From Psychrobacter sp. 4Dc (lineage in GTDB: Bacteria > Pseudomonadota > Gammaproteobacteria > Pseudomonadales > Moraxellaceae), in the NCBI RefSeq assembly GCF_002836715.1, contig NZ_PJAT01000104.1, positions 1 to 42,811 on the forward strand: DNA of 42,811 bases, in the 5' to 3' direction. This document shows positions 17,674 to 27,319 of this stretch, piece after piece. Positions within the stretch are counted from its first letter, which is position 1; each line of letters starts with the position of its first letter. A program made the position numbers and the translations under genes. Under the pieces are notes generated by a model. That model searched no databases and was not told the origin of the DNA. It saw only the letters and a program-made list of their open reading frames with translations.

Positions 17674-18137
17674 ATCATCCTCATTCGCTAAATACAATTT
17701 ACTAAATAACCTCAAATATCCATCAATGTCTGCGCTACCTATAATTTTGAGGTAGCAAATAGACAGAAACAGTTTCTCATACTCTTATCAATATAGACAA
17801 CAAAATACGTTGAGCCAGTGCCAACGGTCTACTTTTTTATATTTACAATAGCAATATTATAAAGAGGATTTGACTAGCACAATAGTTGTAAGTCGTTACA
17901 TCTTTTTAATAAGTCGCTATTCGGCTGAGCATGTTCGGAACGTTATTAGACAAATTTAGCAGACTTTGTTACGTTTTTGGCTTTTTTTACGGTTTTATCT
18001 TTATAATGAGCAGCGCTGTGCGATGTGTCATTATTTCTTTTGCTAGCACTGGTAAGCTGTCAGCTTATCGATAACGACATTTTAGCCTTATCTCAGAACT
18101 CCTTTTCTTTTCTTATCATATTTTGCAGGTCAGTGTC
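17674..18137. other. Divergent promoter region of nhaA and a TSUP gene
   Basis: About 460 bases without a gene. Two symmetric elements stand near the right end: the 8-bp palindrome CAGCGCTG (18011-18018) and the 15-bp TAAGCTGTCAGCTTA (18053-18067). Either could be an operator for the permease gene at 18138. Confidence 0.4.
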
Positions 18138-18893
18138 ATGGACTTAACTTTCTCGTTAGAGATTATTTTAATGCTTACTGCGGTGGCCGCATTGGCAGGA
18201 TTTATTGATGCTATTGCTGGCGGTGGCGGGTTGTTGACCATCCCTGCCATGTTACTAGCCAACATCCCACCAGTATTAACGCTTGGTACCAACAAACTGC
18301 AAGCGGCATCAGGCGCACTAGCGGCGTCTATTACTATGATTAGAAAAGGGGTCGTCAAACCGCAACGTATTAAAGTAGCTATCATTGCCGCTTTTATTGG
18401 CTCCGTTATCGGCACCATCGCTGTACAGATGTCACCACCTGACTTGCTTGAAAAGGTCATTCCATTTTTAATCGCGGCTATCGGTATTTATACGTTATTT
18501 GCTCCTAGATTGGGTGAAGTAGAAGCTGCACCGCGTATCTCAGAGGGCAAATGGCAAAAAGTTGTGGCACCGTTGATTGGCTTTTATGATGGTTATATTG
18601 GTCCAGGTACTGGTATGTTTTTTGCGCTTGGCAATGTAGCATTACGTGGTCGTCAAATTATCGAAGCAACAGGCGCGGCAAAAGTATTGAATTTATCGAC
18701 CAACATCGGTTCGTTAATCTTCTTTATTTTGGGTGGCAACGTACTGTGGAAAGTGGGGCTAGCGATGATGGTTGGACAAACCATCGGTGCCTATTTTGGC
18801 TCGCATATGGTGGTTAAAGGCGGTAGCAAATTGATTCGTCCAGTGATTGTACTGGTCTGTCTGGCGATGTTGACCAAGTATGTGTTTGGCTAA
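18138..18893 (+). CDS. TSUP (TauE/SafE) family permease, YfcA-like
   Basis: A 251-residue membrane protein with about eight hydrophobic segments. Two family repeats are visible: AGFIDAIAGGGGLLTIPAML with LGTNKLQAASGALAAS in the first half, and GFYDGYIGPGTGMFFALG with AAKVLNLSTNIGSLIFF in the second, the classic TauE/SafE (TSUP) arrangement. Members export organosulfonates or sulfite-like anions; the YfcA group has no proven substrate. A TTG 15 bases upstream could extend it, but ATG 18138 is preferred. It ends at a terminator shared with the convergent symporter gene. Confidence 0.9.
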   Translation: MDLTFSLEIILMLTAVAALAGFIDAIAGGGGLLTIPAMLLANIPPVLTLGTNKLQAASGALAASITMIRKGVVKPQRIKVAIIAAFIGSVIGTIAVQMSPPDLLEKVIPFLIAAIGIYTLFAPRLGEVEAAPRISEGKWQKVVAPLIGFYDGYIGPGTGMFFALGNVALRGRQIIEATGAAKVLNLSTNIGSLIFFILGGNVLWKVGLAMMVGQTIGAYFGSHMVVKGGSKLIRPVIVLVCLAMLTKYVFG

Positions 18894-18946
18894 TTAGTTG
18901 TTGATAGAACCGTATTAACCATTATCATTTACTGATTATTAATCAT

Positions 18947-18980
18947 AAAAAAACCTCAGCCAACTTGACTGAGGTTTTTT
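18947..18980. terminator. Bidirectional terminator
   Basis: AAAAAACCTCAG and CTGAGGTTTTTT flank a 9-base loop between convergent genes. Confidence 0.9.
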
Positions 18981-19011
18981 ATTTTATGCACTTCTATCTA
19001 GCAGGAGTGGG

Positions 19012-20388
19012 TTAGCGGCGACGATCAACATCATCGTATTCACTACCCATGATGCCATCACTAAAGACTTCAGAGAACTCACGCTCATTGTCTTCATCGA
19101 TATGACCATCAAATACGTCTTTTGCACCAGCGTTAGGATCATTGTAAATAGCCAGATCCATTTTGCCTTCTGATTTTGCCACGATAGTAGTAACAGCAGC
19201 ATCACCACCGACGTTTACAGCAGTACGTAGCATATCAAGAATACGATCCACACCCAAGATTAGACCGATGCCTTCGATTGGTAGACCCACTTGAGCGAAT
19301 ACCATAGACAGCATGATTAGACCAACACCAGGTACACCAGCCGTACCAACAGATGCCAGTACTGACATCAAGATGACGGTTAAGTATTCGGTCACGCCCA
19401 AATCAATGCCGTAAATGTTGGCAATAAAGATGGTCGCAGTACCCTGCATGATAGCCGTACCATCCATATTGATGGTAGCACCAAAAGGAACAGTGAACGA
19501 CGCAACTGAGTTGTTTACACCCATACGCTTGGTAACCGTACGCAAGGTAATAGGAATCGTCGCGTTCGAGCTTGAGGTACTAAAAGCAAAGATCTGTACT
19601 TCACGCATTTTTGCCAAGAACGTCTTGATAGACAGGCCTGAAGAGACTTTAAGTACAATCATCATAGTGACAAAGAAGTGGAAGGCCAATGAACCGACCA
19701 ATACCGCGACATAACCCAGTAGTGACCAAATCAAGTCTAAACCTAGCTCTGCCATTGCTTTGGTCAATAGCGCAAATACACCATATGGTGCAAGGTTCAT
19801 GATGATCGTGACCATCTTTAAGATAACTTCGTTGATCAGCTCTAGGCTCTGCACTAAGCCTTTGGCAGGTTTACCTACCATCAAGATACTGACACCGATC
19901 AAAATAGCAAAGAAGATGATCGATAACATATCACCATTTGCCATCGCGCTGATGGGGTTCGATGGGATAATGTTAGAGAATACATCAAGTAGAGGCGGCG
20001 CTGACGCAGCTTCAAACTCGGCTTCCGTTCCGATATTCATGCCTTTACCGATACCGAATAGCGAGCCAAGACCAATCGCAGTCGCAATAGCGAGTGCAGT
20101 GGTTATCATATAAATAATGAACGTTTTGGTACCAATACGTCCAAGTAGGCGAATATCACCAATACCGCATACACCGCAAATCAGTGAGATAAGCACCAAA
20201 GGTACGACCAACATTTTTAGCGAGTTGACAAATAGTTTACCAACAATGGCAAGGAAGCCATTGGTGATGTAAGTGTTAACAAAGCCACCTTCGCCGTTCA
20301 ATCCTGAGTAGTTTAGAAATAGGCCCAGTCCAATACCGAGCACCATGGCAACAATAATCTTGCCCGTCAGTCCCAAATTCTTCCACAT
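19012..20388 (-). CDS. DAACS family dicarboxylate/amino acid:cation symporter
   Basis: A 458-residue member of the SLC1-like family (GltP, GltT, DctA). The serine-rich re-entrant loop FAFSTSSSNATIPITL, the unwound TM7 motif NMDGTAIMQG, the second hairpin ASVGTAGVPGVGLIML and TM8 DRILDMLRTAVNVGGDAAVT are all intact, so it should be an active sodium- or proton-coupled transporter. The DRxxDMxRTxxNVxGD form with Arg is usual for acidic substrates such as glutamate, aspartate or succinate; the exact substrate is not determined. The last 50 residues are an acidic cytoplasmic tail. Monocistronic. Confidence 0.93.
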   Translation of the reverse strand: MWKNLGLTGKIIVAMVLGIGLGLFLNYSGLNGEGGFVNTYITNGFLAIVGKLFVNSLKMLVVPLVLISLICGVCGIGDIRLLGRIGTKTFIIYMITTALAIATAIGLGSLFGIGKGMNIGTEAEFEAASAPPLLDVFSNIIPSNPISAMANGDMLSIIFFAILIGVSILMVGKPAKGLVQSLELINEVILKMVTIIMNLAPYGVFALLTKAMAELGLDLIWSLLGYVAVLVGSLAFHFFVTMMIVLKVSSGLSIKTFLAKMREVQIFAFSTSSSNATIPITLRTVTKRMGVNNSVASFTVPFGATINMDGTAIMQGTATIFIANIYGIDLGVTEYLTVILMSVLASVGTAGVPGVGLIMLSMVFAQVGLPIEGIGLILGVDRILDMLRTAVNVGGDAAVTTIVAKSEGKMDLAIYNDPNAGAKDVFDGHIDEDNEREFSEVFSDGIMGSEYDDVDRRR

Positions 20389-20800
20389 AATTCATATCCT
20401 TTGTGTGCATAACAGCTTTATAGTAAGTGTTCATTAGCCAACATGATTGTACTTATCAGCCTTACTACAAAGCTTGTTATGACTATTAAGTTCCCGTGAT
20501 TGTCGCTCGATGTCACATTTTCGTGGACAATATAAAAGAATAGCTAAGGGCACTGCAAGATTTTTTTCTGATTTTATTCTAAATGTACATTTCTCGTTAC
20601 AACTATGTGCCCATAATATAGTCAATATTTATTCTAAACGGTTTGTTTCCCATATGAAACAAAATATTCATGAAAGAGTTTTTATGGTAAGCGAATATGT
20701 CAAACTATTGATATCAAACCGTTGATTTCAAGTTATCGAAATGCGAAGAAAAGAATAAGACTCATATGATTAATTAAGCTCAGAATTTCCAATAGACCAA
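20389..20800. other. Upstream region of the DAACS symporter gene
   Basis: About 410 AT-rich bases. It contains the symporter promoter on the minus strand. A 71-codon open frame at 20510-20725 on the plus strand has no recognisable domain or convincing ribosome-binding site and is not called. Confidence 0.4.
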
Positions 20801-20835
20801 AAAAAGCCAGACTATCGTTTATAGATAGTCTGGCT
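20801..20835 (-). terminator. fadE terminator
   Basis: AGCCAGACTATC and GATAGTCTGGCT form a perfect 12-bp stem; on the minus strand it is followed by a run of seven T. It lies about 80 bases past the fadE stop. Confidence 0.85.
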
Positions 20836-20912
20836 AATGAAAAGTGAAAGTTTTACTATAAAATCTAATAATACTCAGTTTCTAATACTAATATCAAAAA
20901 CAGCATAGACCT

Positions 20913-23846
20913 TTAAACTTTATCGTCTTCTTCGCGTGATAAAGGTGATTGGCGTTCTAAAGGTTTGATATCATTATCACTTACTTCAGTATTGATCTCG
21001 TCAGGTGGTGCAATATGACGATTATGATTATTGCCCATACGCTCGTTAAGATGTGATTCAGCATCACGATGGCGATGATCGAGTGCCTCTCTCTCAGGCT
21101 TTGACTCTTCAAAATCTGTCTGCGAATTTACTTCTTTGACAGTATCTTGCTCACTCACCAACTCTACATCGCCATCACTTTCATAACCATGATTAGGATT
21201 GGCATCACTAGTATGATTGTCTGTGTTTGCAGGACTGTCTAGATCATTAATAGTTGGTTCGTTAGTGGTGGCTAGCTCATCGACGACAGATGCATCGGTA
21301 TCCACAGCGATACCGTTTTTACTCTGAGCTTGTCTTTTTAGCTGTGCGTAATCAGTCAGTTGATGAACCGCATTTTCGAGGGCATGAGGATTGTCACGTT
21401 CTAGCGCTTCCGATAGATGCTCGTCAAACGTATCGGTCAATAATGAATCAAAACGCATAGCGTTATATTGAATCAGCACTTCTGCTTCTTCTTCGGTAAT
21501 GCCGCCATTTTGACTGGCGTGTACCACATGGTCTTCAAAGGTTAGACCTTCAAAGCTGTCTTGATGCTCTGCCTTTTTGAACTTCTGCCACAACGGTTCG
21601 ATTTCGACCAACGTCTGATAAGCATGTTCCATACGACCAGTTACATCGTCTGCATCTGTGTTGTAATAAACCATGGTTTTTAGATAATCGCGGAACGGGT
21701 TGGCTGCAAAATCATCCATGAAAGTCTCGCCCAACTGGCGTTTTAGCTCATCGCTTGCTAGGGTAAAGATACGTCCACTTGGGAAAGTCACAAAGCTAAC
21801 CACATTGGCTGCCATACGATTTGGGAAGTTGGCGAAGAATGAAACAAAGGCTTCTTGAATCGTGTACAAGCTGTTTTGTAGCGCAACTTCAGCATGTAAG
21901 CGCTCAGACTCTGATTTACTACCATGCTCATAGAATTGCAAAATAGCAGTCGCAATAAATAGATGACTATGAATATCTGCTAAGCGACCAGAGAGCATCT
22001 CTTTACGCTTTAAATCTCCTGCTAATAGTCCTAATGCCATGTCAGCAGTTAGGGCAAAGCTCGCACTTAAACGGTTAATGTGTTTGTAATAAGGACGGGT
22101 AAAGGCGTCTGCGAAACTCGGGGCCTTATCGCTACCACCAATATAACCTGCGACAAAAGCTTTGGCGCCACGGTTAAACGTATAACCCAAATGCTTGAAG
22201 AAAAGGGTATCGAATTTTTCAGTAGCAGCAGCTTTATCTTCGCTTTGTAGTAACTGAAGCTCGTCGAATAAATAAGGATGACAACGCATCGCACCTTGAC
22301 CAAAGATCATAAGTGAGCGGGTCAAAATGTTGGCACCTTCGACAGTGATAGAGACAGGAATCGCTTGATAAGGTGTCGCCAAAAAGTTACGCGGACCCAT
22401 TTGTACAGCACGACCACCGACCACATCCATACCGTCGTTGACGACGCTACGCATGGTTTCAGTCGCATAGTATTTTGCCATGGCAGTCATGACTGATGGC
22501 GTGCCACCTTGGTTTAATCCGCAAGTGACCAAATGACGGAACGCTTCTAACATATAAGTGTTACTCGCCATACGGCTAGTAGCGTCCTGTACACCTTCAA
22601 ATTTACCTACTGATATCTTGAACTGTTCGCGAACTTTTGCGAACGCACCGACAGATAGGTAAGTCATTTCACTGGCTGATGTCGATAGAGCTGGTAGAGA
22701 AATACCTCGACCAACGCCCAAGCATTCCATCAGCATACGCCAGCCACGACCAGCATTCTCAACACCGCCGATGATGTAATCTAATGGGATAAAGACATCT
22801 TTACCATCGACCGTACCATTCATAAATGGGGAGCCGATTGGATTATGACGTGGTCCTGTTACCACACCTTCGTGGTTGGCTGGAACGAGGGCACAAGTAA
22901 TGCCGTAATCGGTTTTTTCAAGATTGCCAAGCAGACCTTCAGGATCGTGCATTTTGAATGCTAGACCAACCACAGTAGCGACAGGTGCTAGGGTAATCCA
23001 GCGCTTAGAGAAGTTCATGCGTAAGCCAAGCACTTGCTCGCCTTCGTGCATACCGTAACAGACTACACCTGTATCAGGAATCGCACCTGCATCAGAGCCT
23101 GCTTCGGGCCCAGTTAAACCAAAGCAAGGCACTTCATCACCTTTTGCAAGACCTGGTAACCAGCGCTGCTTTTGCTCGTCTGTACCATAATGCATCAATA
23201 GCTCACCAGGGCCGAGCGAATTGGGAACCATACAGGTCACAGCGGCAGTCGGCGAGCGCGAAGCAATCTTGCTCATTACACGGCTTTGCGCATAAGAGCT
23301 AAATTCTAAGCCGCCAAATTCTTTTGGAATGATTAAACCTAAGAAACCATTACTTTTAATAAATTGCCATGCCTCAGGTGATAAATCTTTATCTTTATGC
23401 TGGATTTGCCATTCATCAAGCATGGCACATAAGGTCTCTACTTCATTATCAATGAAACTCTGCTCTTCTTCTGAGAGCTGCGGATAAGGATAATTGGCAA
23501 AGGTATCCCAGTTCGGCACACCCATAAACAGCTCTTTTTCCCACCAACTAGTACCCGCATCAAGCGCTTCACGCTCCGTATCACTCATACTTGGCATCGC
23601 ACCACCTAGCGCCTTATAAACAGGCTTAGTGATTAACGATTGGCGAAGCGGTGCAACGAGTAAGACCAAGCACAGTAGTGCCATTGGTATACCCAAAATG
23701 AGCGACCATGGGCTGATAATTGCAGTGACGATAACCGTAATCAGGGCGATGATGCTACCGGTGACCCGTGATAAGGACAACAAAAAGATGGCCAAGACCA
23801 CGGCTAACTGAATGATGACTGCCAAAATAAACAAGCCAATTGCCAT
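20913..23846 (-). CDS. fadE: FadE-type acyl-CoA dehydrogenase with long disordered C-terminal tail
   Basis: A 977-residue protein. It starts with two or three hydrophobic helices (residues 1-70), then a FadE-specific stretch (WDTFANYPYPQLSEEEQSFID), then the acyl-CoA dehydrogenase core: PKEFGGLEFSSYAQSRVMSK, CFGLTGPEAGSDAGAIPDTG (FAD/substrate loop), GRGWRMLMECLGVGRG, and a C-terminal FadE domain (FMDDFAANPFRDYLKTMVYY). It carries out the first oxidation of fatty-acid beta-oxidation at the membrane. E. coli FadE is 814 residues; here about 134 residues from position 844 are rich in Asp, Glu, Asn and Ser and look disordered. It is transcribed alone. Confidence 0.94.
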   Translation of the reverse strand: MAIGLFILAVIIQLAVVLAIFLLSLSRVTGSIIALITVIVTAIISPWSLILGIPMALLCLVLLVAPLRQSLITKPVYKALGGAMPSMSDTEREALDAGTSWWEKELFMGVPNWDTFANYPYPQLSEEEQSFIDNEVETLCAMLDEWQIQHKDKDLSPEAWQFIKSNGFLGLIIPKEFGGLEFSSYAQSRVMSKIASRSPTAAVTCMVPNSLGPGELLMHYGTDEQKQRWLPGLAKGDEVPCFGLTGPEAGSDAGAIPDTGVVCYGMHEGEQVLGLRMNFSKRWITLAPVATVVGLAFKMHDPEGLLGNLEKTDYGITCALVPANHEGVVTGPRHNPIGSPFMNGTVDGKDVFIPLDYIIGGVENAGRGWRMLMECLGVGRGISLPALSTSASEMTYLSVGAFAKVREQFKISVGKFEGVQDATSRMASNTYMLEAFRHLVTCGLNQGGTPSVMTAMAKYYATETMRSVVNDGMDVVGGRAVQMGPRNFLATPYQAIPVSITVEGANILTRSLMIFGQGAMRCHPYLFDELQLLQSEDKAAATEKFDTLFFKHLGYTFNRGAKAFVAGYIGGSDKAPSFADAFTRPYYKHINRLSASFALTADMALGLLAGDLKRKEMLSGRLADIHSHLFIATAILQFYEHGSKSESERLHAEVALQNSLYTIQEAFVSFFANFPNRMAANVVSFVTFPSGRIFTLASDELKRQLGETFMDDFAANPFRDYLKTMVYYNTDADDVTGRMEHAYQTLVEIEPLWQKFKKAEHQDSFEGLTFEDHVVHASQNGGITEEEAEVLIQYNAMRFDSLLTDTFDEHLSEALERDNPHALENAVHQLTDYAQLKRQAQSKNGIAVDTDASVVDELATTNEPTINDLDSPANTDNHTSDANPNHGYESDGDVELVSEQDTVKEVNSQTDFEESKPEREALDHRHRDAESHLNERMGNNHNRHIAPPDEINTEVSDNDIKPLERQSPLSREEDDKV

Positions 23847-24195
23847 GACTATCTCCTTTGAAACGCTGAATAAGAAATGCGAAAAGTATGTGAGTGAAAG
23901 AGCTAACTATAATTATTTTTCGTCTTGCCATTCACTGTCTTACAAGTAAATCGAATGATTTGTTAATCCATAAATGCTCGGTTCTACGTCTCTTAAGTAC
24001 TAGTATTAACGGTCTAGTAAGTAATTGACAAATAAATGACAAGAATGGCTACTAATATGAAACAGTTGTCGATAACTATCAAGAGCCAAAATGCTACGCT
24101 CTGTCGATGATATGTATCAAACATAATTGTTTGCAGGTTAATCATATGTCTAGTTGGAACACGTAGCTAGCTATTATCGAAAACTAGCCAAAGAG
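23847..24195. other. Intergenic region between radC and fadE
   Basis: About 350 AT-rich bases between two minus-strand genes. It should hold the fadE promoter next to 23847. No repeat, small gene or strong hairpin was seen, and no terminator for radC is obvious. Confidence 0.45.
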
Positions 24196-24879
24196 CTAAC
24201 CAAAAGGGGAAAGGCAGCTTTCGGCATAAGACAAAGTGTCGTTACGTCCGACGATAATGTGATCGACAAGCGAGATATCTAACAGGTCACAGGCTTTTTT
24301 TAGCTCATAGGTCAGTAAGTTATCAGCGGTCGATGGCTTGGCATCGGTATGAGGATGGTTGTGGGCGATGATAAGTTGGCTAGCAGCGTGGCTTAGTGCA
24401 TGCCGCAGTACGTGCTTGATGCAGACAGAACATGATGAGATGCCACCCGTGAATAATATCTCAAAGTTTAAAAGGTTCAACGCATTATCGAGACAAAGTA
24501 CGGCAAACACTTCCCGATGCTCGCCGCGCAACTGGGTACTGATATAGTCTTTGACCGCTTGTGAGCGGCCAAGTGCTTGCCCAGTTTTGAGTTGACTGTC
24601 CAGATAGCGCGTACCCATCTCAAGTGAGGCTAATATTTGGGCGTACTTTGCAGGTCCCATACCATGGCAGGCAAGAACCGTCTTTTGAGGGGCGGCTAAT
24701 AGCTCGGCTAAGCTACCAAACTGATCAATCAAATGCCGCGCTAACTCAATCGCTGATTGAGACTGAGTACCGGTGCGCAAAAATATGGCCAGTATCTCGG
24801 CATCAGACAAATGAGCTGCACCAAACTTTAAAAGTTTTTCGCGCGGTCTGTCATCCTCGTGCCAGTCTTTGATCGCCAT
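24196..24879 (-). CDS. radC: RadC-family (UPF0758) JAB/MPN domain protein
   Basis: A 227-residue protein with an N-terminal helix-hairpin-helix-like part (LSDAEILAIFLRTGT, CHGMGPAKYAQI) and a C-terminal JAB/MPN fold carrying the metal motif AHNHPHTDAKPSTADN (HxHx7SxxD) near residues 172-187. Canonical RadC has HNHPSG; here it is HNHPHT, and metal ligands are kept. The link to DNA repair is doubtful for the family. A GTG six bases upstream is possible, but ATG 24879 has AAGGAG at the right distance. It is divergent from coaBC, an arrangement also known from E. coli (radC-dfp). Confidence 0.93.
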   Translation of the reverse strand: MAIKDWHEDDRPREKLLKFGAAHLSDAEILAIFLRTGTQSQSAIELARHLIDQFGSLAELLAAPQKTVLACHGMGPAKYAQILASLEMGTRYLDSQLKTGQALGRSQAVKDYISTQLRGEHREVFAVLCLDNALNLLNFEILFTGGISSCSVCIKHVLRHALSHAASQLIIAHNHPHTDAKPSTADNLLTYELKKACDLLDISLVDHIIVGRNDTLSYAESCLSPFG

Positions 24880-25007
24880 TGTCACTCCTTGAAAATGGGT
24901 TAATACTCATTATCTGAGATAGATACGGAAAATCTTACCCAATTTATCTCATAATTGTTACTATAAGCGCAATTTTATCTTTTCACTTTTTTGTTGATGC
25001 CACGCTT

Positions 25008-26423
25008 ATGTCCAATATTGTGCTTGCTATTACTGGCGGTATCGCCGCTTATAAATCTGCTATATTTGCCCGCTTGTTAGTCAAGGCAGGCTTTGATGTG
25101 CGCGTTATCATGACGACGGGTGCACAAGCATTTATCACACCGCTGACGCTACAAGCGTTGACGGGTAACGAGGTGCACGTGTCGTTGCTCGATGAGCAGG
25201 CAGAGGCAGGCATGGGGCATATTGAGCTGGCCAAGTGGGCCGACTTAATCGTCATTGCACCTGCTTCAGCCAATACGCTTGCGCGTCTGGCCATGGGTAT
25301 GGCTGATGATCTATTGACTACAGTGTGCCTTGCCACTACAGCGCCTGTCATTATTGCTCCTGCCATGAATCAGCAGATGTGGGCGCATCCAGCGGTCAAT
25401 CTAAATGTGCAAACCTTGCGCGATATGAATTATCAGATTATCCAGCCAGCTAGCGGTGAGCAAGCGTGCGGTGATGTCGGAGCAGGGCGATTGCCTGAGC
25501 CTGAGCAGTTATTGGGTGAGGTTTTACTGTTCATAGCGATGAACACAACGCCGCAATTGCTGGCAGGCAAAAGAGTGGTCATTACCGCAGGTCCCACCGT
25601 AGAAGCGATTGATCCTGTACGTTATTTATCTAATCACTCTTCAGGAAAAATGGGCTTTGCATTGGCGCGCGCCTGTGTGGCTGCTGGTGCAGACGTTGTC
25701 TTAATCGCTGGTGGTAAAGTGGCATTGCCCACGCCGCTTAATGTCACACGGATCGATGTGCTGTCTGCTGAAGATATGCTGATAGCGGCGCAGCAATGTG
25801 TAGATGGCACGCATAGCGAGCTTCAATTGGTCTTTGAAGATGAGCACGACCATTCTCATGAGCACCCACATGAACATGAGCACTCTCATAACCATTCTCA
25901 CGAACACCATCATGGCGACTGTGGTTGCGGTGATGACGATGTAAGCGGCCATAATGACAGTCATGACTTGCTACAGTCTTATGATAACAACCAATTTGTG
26001 AAAGCAGATATCTTTATTGCGACCGCAGCGGTCGCGGACTATCGTACGGAAGAAGCCGCACCGCAAAAAATCAAAAAGACACAAGATGCCATGACGCTCA
26101 GTCTGGTTAAAAACCCTGACATTCTAGCGACGATTTCTCTTGCGCATCCGGAGCTATTTGTCGTTGGTTTTGCCGCAGAGACGCAAGATGTCGAGCGTTA
26201 TGCCCGTGGTAAGTTGGTCGCAAAAGATTTGGATATGATTGCTTGCAATGATGTCTCACGTGTAGATATCGGTTTTGCTAGTGATGACAATGCGATGCAG
26301 GTGTTTTTCTCTGAGCGCTATGAGCGTGACGCGGTAACACTTGAGAAGACCAGTAAAGATAAAATTGCTGAGCAACTGGCTAGCATTATTGGTCAAGCAA
26401 TCGGTCAACGTAAAGATAGTTAG
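25008..26423 (+). CDS. coaBC: CoaBC bifunctional enzyme with His-rich insertion
   Basis: A 471-residue bifunctional enzyme of coenzyme A synthesis: phosphopantothenoylcysteine decarboxylase (CoaC, FMN) and phosphopantothenate-cysteine ligase (CoaB). CoaC shows GHIELAKWADL (His71), APAMNQQMW and the ASGEQACGDVGAGRLPEP flap with Cys154. CoaB begins about residue 187 (VVITAGPTVEAIDPVRYLSN, HSSGKMGFALA) and contains AAVADYR and QKIKK. Between the second Rossmann strand and the ADIFIATAAVADY strand, about residues 266-330 form an extra loop, of which 280-303 is nearly all His and Asp/Glu, followed by CGCGDDD. Such a loop is absent from typical CoaB. Divergent from radC. Confidence 0.95.
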   Translation: MSNIVLAITGGIAAYKSAIFARLLVKAGFDVRVIMTTGAQAFITPLTLQALTGNEVHVSLLDEQAEAGMGHIELAKWADLIVIAPASANTLARLAMGMADDLLTTVCLATTAPVIIAPAMNQQMWAHPAVNLNVQTLRDMNYQIIQPASGEQACGDVGAGRLPEPEQLLGEVLLFIAMNTTPQLLAGKRVVITAGPTVEAIDPVRYLSNHSSGKMGFALARACVAAGADVVLIAGGKVALPTPLNVTRIDVLSAEDMLIAAQQCVDGTHSELQLVFEDEHDHSHEHPHEHEHSHNHSHEHHHGDCGCGDDDVSGHNDSHDLLQSYDNNQFVKADIFIATAAVADYRTEEAAPQKIKKTQDAMTLSLVKNPDILATISLAHPELFVVGFAAETQDVERYARGKLVAKDLDMIACNDVSRVDIGFASDDNAMQVFFSERYERDAVTLEKTSKDKIAEQLASIIGQAIGQRKDS

Positions 26424-26503
26424 AGCTACAGGCGCTAAATCTGATAGCTAGCATGTAGATAGTGTGTAGATACAGACGCTGAGCCTAAAATGGTGTGACC
26501 GAT

Positions 26504-27286
26504 ATGATGAATATAGCTGGTAACGATAGCACTCAGATGCTAGTGCTGACGATCATTTTTGCGCTTGCTTCACTGCTACATGGTATTAGCGGACTTGGCG
26601 CAACGCTAGTAACGACCACTGCGCTTGCTAGTATGTACCCATTGCAACACGCCATTGTGTTAGTGATTTTCCCCTCGCTAGTCGTTAATGTGATGACATG
26701 GCTAGTAGGCGGTGAACGCACCATTTGGCAAAACTTTATCTACTACGGCAGACGCTATTGGTTGCTTGCGCTTACTAGCCTATTGGGTAGCATTTTAGGT
26801 GCGAAACTATTGCTATGGGTTGATAGCGCTTATATTCTCTTATTGTTGGCCGCGGTCATTGCTTTCTACGTTGTGAGTAGTTTACTTGGTAAGCAAATCC
26901 GTCTACCAAACACCAAGCCTATGTTAATTGCCGTTGGTTTTGGTGCAGGCGTGATTGGCGGCTCGACCAATGCAATGTCGACCATCCTGATGATGTATTT
27001 GTTGTCTGCCAGTGACGATAAAAATACCATCGCCAAAGTCGGTAACATGTGCTATTTCTTAGGAAAGATTGCCCAGATTATCGTGTTGCGTGAGCCTATC
27101 ATGGCATTGAGCAGTGGTGAGTGGCAGCTGATTACTTTTTTGAGTGTGTTATCTATAGTGACTCTTTTGGTTGGAATCCGTTTGCGTCGCTATTTACCGC
27201 AAGCGCGTTTTCGTCAGCTTATTTTATTGATTTTAATCGTGCTTGGAATACGCGTTGGTTGGCAAGGCATTACGGCATTGTTATAA
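26504..27286 (+). CDS. TSUP (TauE/SafE) family permease
   Basis: A 260-residue membrane protein with eight or so hydrophobic segments; it opens with HGISGLGATLVTTTALASMY and repeats the pattern in the second half with GFGAGVIGGSTNAMSTILMM, which is the TSUP family fold. It is not closely similar to the other TSUP gene at 18138, so this is a different subfamily and not a recent duplicate. Substrate unknown. A GTG at 26495 could add three residues. It lies 80 bases after coaBC on the same strand and might be cotranscribed, and is convergent with the deacetylase-like gene. Confidence 0.86.
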   Translation: MMNIAGNDSTQMLVLTIIFALASLLHGISGLGATLVTTTALASMYPLQHAIVLVIFPSLVVNVMTWLVGGERTIWQNFIYYGRRYWLLALTSLLGSILGAKLLLWVDSAYILLLLAAVIAFYVVSSLLGKQIRLPNTKPMLIAVGFGAGVIGGSTNAMSTILMMYLLSASDDKNTIAKVGNMCYFLGKIAQIIVLREPIMALSSGEWQLITFLSVLSIVTLLVGIRLRRYLPQARFRQLILLILIVLGIRVGWQGITALL

Positions 27287-27319
27287 CTAGAGCATATAAG
27301 CCTTTTACGCGATATGTTA

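Noticed and set aside
17674..17715. TTG start of nhaA at 17715
   Set aside because: ATG 17673 has a GAGGAT ribosome-binding site and produces the usual N-terminus of the family.
20510..20725. 71-codon ATG open frame upstream of the DAACS symporter gene
   Set aside because: No domain, no convincing ribosome-binding site, AT-rich random-looking codons; it occupies the expected promoter region of the opposite-strand gene.
25701..25964. Met/Val-rich minus-strand frame opposite the His-rich part of coaBC
   Set aside because: It is the reverse complement of His/Glu codons (CAT giving ATG), so the apparent membrane-like protein is an artefact.
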